Origin: Mycolicibacterium aurum
GTDB lineage: Bacteria; Actinomycetota; Actinomycetes; Mycobacteriales; Mycobacteriaceae
Length of the DNA: 64,000 bases
Direction: 5' to 3'
Assembly (NCBI RefSeq): GCF_900637195.1
Contig: NZ_LR134356.1
Span: forward strand, 3,534,001-3,598,000
Within the stretch, counting starts at the first letter, position 1. Every line of letters begins with the position of its first letter. Of the stretch, positions 60,060-64,000 are shown in pieces. A model generated the notes under the pieces. That model was not told the origin of the DNA. It did not search any database and was given only the letters and a program-made list of their open reading frames with translations. Position numbers and translations under genes: made by a program.

Positions 60060-60145
60060 GTCCGAGTGGCGGAATGGCAGACGCGCTAGCTTGAGGTGCT
60101 AGTGCCCTATTAACGGGCGTGGGGGTTCAAGTCCCCCCTCGGACA
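60060..60145 (+). tRNA. tRNA-Leu (anticodon GAG)
   Basis: The sequence folds as a class II tRNA of 86 bases. The 7-bp acceptor stem is GTCCGAG (60060-60066) with CTCGGAC (60138-60144), and the discriminator is A60145. The anticodon arm is CTAGC-TTGAGGT-GCTAG with anticodon GAG, read as leucine (CUC/CUU). A long variable arm (TGCCCTATTAACGGGCG) is typical of leucine, and the T arm is GGGGG-TTCAAGT-CCCCC. CCA is not encoded. It lies in the gap between the divergent M20 peptidase and acyltransferase genes. Confidence 0.93.
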
Positions 60146-60196
60146 CTCTTCTCAGCTACCGCTGTTGCGGTGCTGCGACCTTCACAATGGCTCTCG

Positions 60197-61501
60197 ATGG
60201 ACACCACCAGAGCGTCGACACCCCCGCGCGAGGTCGCCCTCGACCTCTACCGCTCCGCGGCGGTGATGATCGTCGTCATCGGGCACTGGCTGCTGTCGGT
60301 GATGACCTACCGCGACGGCGAGTTCGGCCGGGACAATCCACTGGTCCTGCTTCCGTGGACGCAGTGGCTCACCTGGGGTTTCCAGGTGGTCCCGGTGTTC
60401 TTCGCGGTCGCGGGCTACGCGAGTGCGGTGTCGTGGAGCCGGCGCGACGGTGCGACGACCCGACAGGAGTGGATCCGGCGCCGGGTCGCCCGCACGCTCG
60501 GCCCTACCGCGGTGTACGCGGCATTCGTACTCATCGTGATGGGCGTGCTGAGGGTGGCCGGTATCGACGGGTCGGTGCTGGAGCTGGGCGGCTGGGCCGT
60601 CGCCATGCATCTGTGGTTCCTGGCGGTGTACCTCATGGTGGTCGCGCTGACGCCGATCGCGGTGGCCGCCCACCGGCGCTGGGGGCTCGCGGTCCCTGCC
60701 GTCTTGGCGGCGTGCCTGGTGGTCGTGGATGCCGTCGGCATCGCAACCGACCATCAGGAAATCCGGATGCTGAACTACTTCTTCTGCTGGGCCGCCATCT
60801 ATCAGCTCGGAATCGCTTGGCACAGCGGTCTTCTCGGGCGACGTCTACTGCTCACGATGGCCGTGGTGGCCGCTGCGGTGCTGCCTGTCCTCGTCACCTG
60901 GGGCCCCTATCCGATCCCGATGATCGGTGTCCCCGGCGATCGGGTGGAGAACTCCGCGCCGCCGTCGCTCGCGCTGCTGGCCCTGGCGACGGTGCAGATC
61001 GGTGTGCTCTTCGCGGCCGTGCCCGTGCTGAACCGCGCACTCTCCCGTGGCGCGTGGCCCAAGGTCATCGGCGTGGCGAACAACAACGTGATGGCCCTCT
61101 ATCTCTGGCACATGCTTCCGGTGATCGTCGTGACGGTGATCGCATACCCGGCGGGCCTGCTACCTCAGCCGCCCCTGGGCTCCGGGGCCTGGTGGCTGGC
61201 CCGGCTGGAATGGGAGCTGGTGCTGGCCGTCGTGACGGCCGCACTGCTGTGCCTGCTGTCCTGGCAGCGCCGCCTGTTCGCCGCGCCGATGCGCACGTTC
61301 GCGGTGGGCGTGGCTCCCGGCATCGCCGAGGCTCTGCTCTATGCCGGGACCGCCGCCTGTGCGCTCGCGCTCAGCCTGCTCTCGGCCAACGGGTTCGCGC
61401 CGCACGGCCGGTTCCCGGTGGTGGCCGTGGCCCTGTTCGTCGTGGGTGCACTGCTGGTCGCGGTGCGCCCGCGCGCGACGGCCCCCGGCGGGTCCCGGTG
61501 A
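60197..61501 (+). CDS. Membrane acyltransferase 3 family protein
   Basis: A 434-residue integral membrane protein of the acyltransferase-3 family with about ten segments. The start VALDLYRSAAVMIVVIGHWLL contains the conserved R...H pair. VVPVFFAVAGYAS follows, as does RRRVARTLGPTAVYAAF. NNVMALYLWHMLPVI near the C-terminus is the usual late helix motif. These enzymes transfer acetyl or succinyl groups to envelope glycans or lipids. The substrate here is unknown. ATG 60197 comes 52 bases after the tRNA; the frame is open into the tRNA but cannot be used. It converges with the nitrate reductase gene over 10 bases. Confidence 0.85.
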   Translation: MDTTRASTPPREVALDLYRSAAVMIVVIGHWLLSVMTYRDGEFGRDNPLVLLPWTQWLTWGFQVVPVFFAVAGYASAVSWSRRDGATTRQEWIRRRVARTLGPTAVYAAFVLIVMGVLRVAGIDGSVLELGGWAVAMHLWFLAVYLMVVALTPIAVAAHRRWGLAVPAVLAACLVVVDAVGIATDHQEIRMLNYFFCWAAIYQLGIAWHSGLLGRRLLLTMAVVAAAVLPVLVTWGPYPIPMIGVPGDRVENSAPPSLALLALATVQIGVLFAAVPVLNRALSRGAWPKVIGVANNNVMALYLWHMLPVIVVTVIAYPAGLLPQPPLGSGAWWLARLEWELVLAVVTAALLCLLSWQRRLFAAPMRTFAVGVAPGIAEALLYAGTAACALALSLLSANGFAPHGRFPVVAVALFVVGALLVAVRPRATAPGGSR

Positions 61502-61511
61502 CGGCGACGCA

Positions 61512-64000
61512 TCAGTACACGTCGCGCACGTAGCGCTTCTCGGCCACCATCTCGCGCTTGTACTCGCGCGCGTCCTCAGAACTCATCCCACCGTGCGTAC
61601 GGATGATGTCGGTGAGCGCATCGTCGACGTCTCGGGCCATGCGGCCTGCGTCACCGCAGACGTAGAAGTGGCCGCCCTCGTCGAGCCAGCGCCACACGTC
61701 GGCGCCGTAGTCGAGCATTTTGTGTTGGACGTACACCCGCTGGGGCTGGTCGCGGGAGAAGGCAAGATCGAGCCGGTTGAGGTGGCCGTCGTCGACCATG
61801 TCCAACAGGTCCTCTTCGTAGTAGAAGTTCTGCGCACGGTGCTGGTCGCCGAAGAAGAGCCAGTTCGGCCCGGTGTGACCGAGCGCGCGCCGCTCCTGCA
61901 GGAAGCCGCGGAACGGGGCGATCCCGGTGCCCGGCCCGACCATGATCATCGGCGTGTGCGGCTCCTGCGGCGGCCGGAAGTGCGGTGAGCGCTGCAGGAA
62001 CACCGGAACCGGTGTGCAGTCGGGCAGGTCGGCCAGGTAGGTCGACGCGACGCCACCGCGAAGGCTGCCGTCGGGGCCGCGGTACCGCACCACCGATACG
62101 GTCAGCTGGATTTCGCGCGGGCTGACCAGCGGGCTCGACGAGATCGAGTACTGCCTGGGGGTCAGCCGAACCAGCACCTCCTGCCACAGTTCCGGGTCGG
62201 CGCGTACCGAGAACTCGCCCACCAGGTCGAGCCCGTTGCGGTTGACCGACCACCTCTCGAGCGCGCCGCGGTCGTTACGCAGCCGTGTGGCCAGACCCGG
62301 CTCCCGGCAGTGGTCAACGACGAACGTCACCAGGTTGGACGTCACTTTTCCGACGTCGTAGTGCCATGTCAGCGCGTCCCGAAGCGCGAGTTGCACGCCG
62401 TCGACGACGACAGCCTCGTCGCCACGGAAACCGGTTGCCGAGAGCCATGTTTGGACCACGGACGCGGAGTTGACCACGCACACGCCCAGCGAGTCCCCCA
62501 CCGAGTACGCGACGTCGTGCGCGCTGATGTCGAAGCCGAACTGCCGCACCTCCTTGCCCGACCCGTCGGGTGTCAACCGGATGTTCCGGCACAGTGGTGC
62601 TGAAATCGGATTCGCCCGGGTGAACACCGCGGGGGCAGCCGCAGCCGTGCGCTGCGGTGACACGGCGGGGGTGGCAGGTGCGGCAACCAGGTCGACGACG
62701 GAATCTGCCCAGTGCGCCAGGGGCTGGTCGTCGTAGGCCTCGAATTCGGCGCGATCGAGGATCCGGGTGGCGCCCAGTTCGGCGAGGCGGGTGTCCAGAG
62801 ATTTCGCGTACCCGCAGAAATTGTCGTAGGACCGGTCGCCGATGCCGAGCACCGTGTATCGCAGACCTGTCAGCGACGGCGCTTCGGATGACTCCAGACG
62901 TTCCCAGAATTCGGCCCCGTTGTCCGGCGGCCCGCCGTCGCCGAAAGTGCTGGTGACGATTACCACCTCGGCGGCCTCGGACAGGTCGGCGAGCTGGACG
63001 TCGTCCATGGCGCGCAGCCGGGCGCCGCCGAGGCGTTCACCGAGCCTGCCCGCGAGCTCCTCGGCGTTGCCGGTCTGCGACGCCCACAGCACCAGCGGCC
63101 CCGCCTCGGTGACCGCGTCCGGCGCGCCGGTGTCGAGGCGGGAGTGGCGCCCGGCGAGCAGCCCGTTCACCCAGAGCCGTGCCCGCGCCCCGATCGGCGC
63201 ACTGGGGGGCAGCACCGGAACGCCTGGGGCGCCGTCGTCGATTCCCGCGAAAAAACCGGCCAGATAGACTCTTTCGTCATCGCTGAGCTCGGGCGCGCCC
63301 GCCGGAACCGGCGTATCCGACTCGACCGGCAGCGGTGTCAACCGCACCGCGCACACCTTGAACTCCGGCTGCAACGAGTCCGGATCGACGGCGTCGCTGG
63401 TGACCGCGTTGATGGTCAGGCCGTCGCCCTGCTCGTCGTTCCAGTGGAACGGCACCCAGGTGTTGCCCGGCCGCACCCGGTCGGTGATGACGGCGGGCAA
63501 CAGTGCACGACCGCGCCGCGACGTGATCTCCATCGCCTGTCCGTCGGAAATCCCCAGCGCTGCAGCATCATCAGGGTGGATCTCGATTGATGGTCCCGGG
63601 TTGAGCTTGTTGAGTTTGGCCACCCTGCCTGTCTTGGTCATGGTGTGCCACTGATGCTGCAACCGGCCCGTGTTGAGAATGAACGGGTAATCGTCGTCGG
63701 GTAGCTCGGCGGCATCCAGGTGCGGGCGAGGATGGAATATCGCGCGCCGGGACGGGGTCGCGAACGCCAACCGCGGCCGGTGCCCGTCGGCGTCGAGGAA
63801 CAGATCCTGGGAGACGCCGTCGTTGAGGTACCGGATCGGGTTGCGGTCGCGGGATCCGCCGGGGCTGCCCTCCGGGGGACACGGCCACTGCACCGGGGTC
63901 TCGCGGAGTCGCTCATAGGTGATCCCGCGCAGGTCGTATCCCGTGCGGGGATTGTGGAACCGGCGGATTTCCTCGAAGATCTCGTCGCTGGATTTGTAGT
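61512..64000 (-). CDS. Assimilatory nitrate reductase fused to CysJ-like flavoprotein (N-terminus beyond the window)
   Basis: 829 codons are visible, continuing past the right edge; the frame is open to 64000. The visible N-part is the end of a molybdopterin oxidoreductase, with the dinucleotide-binding region NTGRLQHQWHTMTKTGRVAKLN and NTWVPFHWNDEQ. Next comes a flavodoxin domain (LVLWASQTGNAEELAGRLGERL), then a CysJ/P450-reductase FAD domain (RQYSISSSPLVSP) and an NADPH domain (GTGIAPFRGFLQERRALG, YVCGDAGRMARDVDDAL). One polypeptide can thus carry electrons from NADPH to nitrate. I recall such a fusion in M. smegmatis, where it was named NasN. The left end at 61512 is the true stop. Confidence 0.9.
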   Translation of the reverse strand, partial: YKSSDEIFEEIRRFHNPRTGYDLRGITYERLRETPVQWPCPPEGSPGGSRDRNPIRYLNDGVSQDLFLDADGHRPRLAFATPSRRAIFHPRPHLDAAELPDDDYPFILNTGRLQHQWHTMTKTGRVAKLNKLNPGPSIEIHPDDAAALGISDGQAMEITSRRGRALLPAVITDRVRPGNTWVPFHWNDEQGDGLTINAVTSDAVDPDSLQPEFKVCAVRLTPLPVESDTPVPAGAPELSDDERVYLAGFFAGIDDGAPGVPVLPPSAPIGARARLWVNGLLAGRHSRLDTGAPDAVTEAGPLVLWASQTGNAEELAGRLGERLGGARLRAMDDVQLADLSEAAEVVIVTSTFGDGGPPDNGAEFWERLESSEAPSLTGLRYTVLGIGDRSYDNFCGYAKSLDTRLAELGATRILDRAEFEAYDDQPLAHWADSVVDLVAAPATPAVSPQRTAAAAPAVFTRANPISAPLCRNIRLTPDGSGKEVRQFGFDISAHDVAYSVGDSLGVCVVNSASVVQTWLSATGFRGDEAVVVDGVQLALRDALTWHYDVGKVTSNLVTFVVDHCREPGLATRLRNDRGALERWSVNRNGLDLVGEFSVRADPELWQEVLVRLTPRQYSISSSPLVSPREIQLTVSVVRYRGPDGSLRGGVASTYLADLPDCTPVPVFLQRSPHFRPPQEPHTPMIMVGPGTGIAPFRGFLQERRALGHTGPNWLFFGDQHRAQNFYYEEDLLDMVDDGHLNRLDLAFSRDQPQRVYVQHKMLDYGADVWRWLDEGGHFYVCGDAGRMARDVDDALTDIIRTHGGMSSEDAREYKREMVAEKRYVRDVY

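Overview
The window is high-GC, densely packed mycobacterial DNA. The diagnostic content is a complete Pup-proteasome locus (prcA, prcB, pup, dop, mpa), the mycothiol ligase mshC, lppK and lppL lipoproteins, and TrmI, DUF503, PAC2, DUF3090 and PEBP homologues. From memory, the backbone order prcA-prcB-pup-dop-membrane protein-mpa-lppK-DUF503-trmI-recB-like-DUF4126-hisG-hisE-metH-PAC2-mshC-cysQ-DUF3090-uppP-lppL-pyrD-PEBP-M20 peptidase matches Mycobacterium tuberculosis Rv2109c to Rv2141c. The extra catabolic genes (betaine, purine, nitrate) suggest a fast-growing environmental Mycolicibacterium. I cannot name the species.

Layout. 1-11.8 kb: one minus-strand operon of eight tightly spaced genes reading dimethylglycine dehydrogenase, sarcosine oxidase, Rieske oxygenase, aldehyde dehydrogenase, APC permease, choline-dehydrogenase-like GMC oxidoreductase, a cNMP/CBS/nucleotidyltransferase-like protein and an IclR regulator that runs off the left edge. 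Together these fit choline/glycine betaine breakdown to glycine. Two tandem palindromes sit upstream of the first gene. 11.9-12.6 kb: an unrecognised acidic protein with an internal duplication. 12.6-16.0 kb: prcA, prcB, pup and dop. 16.1-19.9 kb: two paralogous 392-residue membrane proteins flanking an NsrR-type nitric oxide sensor, then two unknown genes. 20.0-24.2 kb: mpa, an MTB12-like secreted protein, lppK, DUF503 and trmI.

24.3-31.4 kb: a RecB/Cas4-like nuclease, thioesterase, DinB-like protein, a TetR-R2lox pair, a flavin disulfide oxidoreductase, DUF4126, hisG and hisE. 31.4-43.4 kb: a sugar transporter, a HAD phosphatase, then a plus-strand purine operon (NCS2 permease fused to an OHCU-decarboxylase-like domain, uraD, uraH, hpxO, and two xanthine dehydrogenase polypeptides) able in principle to take xanthine to allantoin, followed by a RibD-type reductase and a DHA2 exporter. 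43.5-60 kb: metH, PAC2, a DUF1254 lipoprotein, mshC, cysQ, three conserved actinobacterial genes, uppP, a small protein, lppL, DUF5703, pyrD, PEBP and an M20 peptidase. 60-64 kb: tRNA-Leu, an acyltransferase, and a truncated assimilatory nitrate reductase with a CysJ-like reductase fused to it.

The mycobacterial habit of overlapping stop/start codons (ATGA, GTGA, TGATG) is pervasive and defines the operons. Several genes have a TANNNT box 6-7 bases before the start codon, as expected for leaderless transcripts. All functional calls are from sequence recognition without database searches. Names of M. tuberculosis counterparts are from memory.
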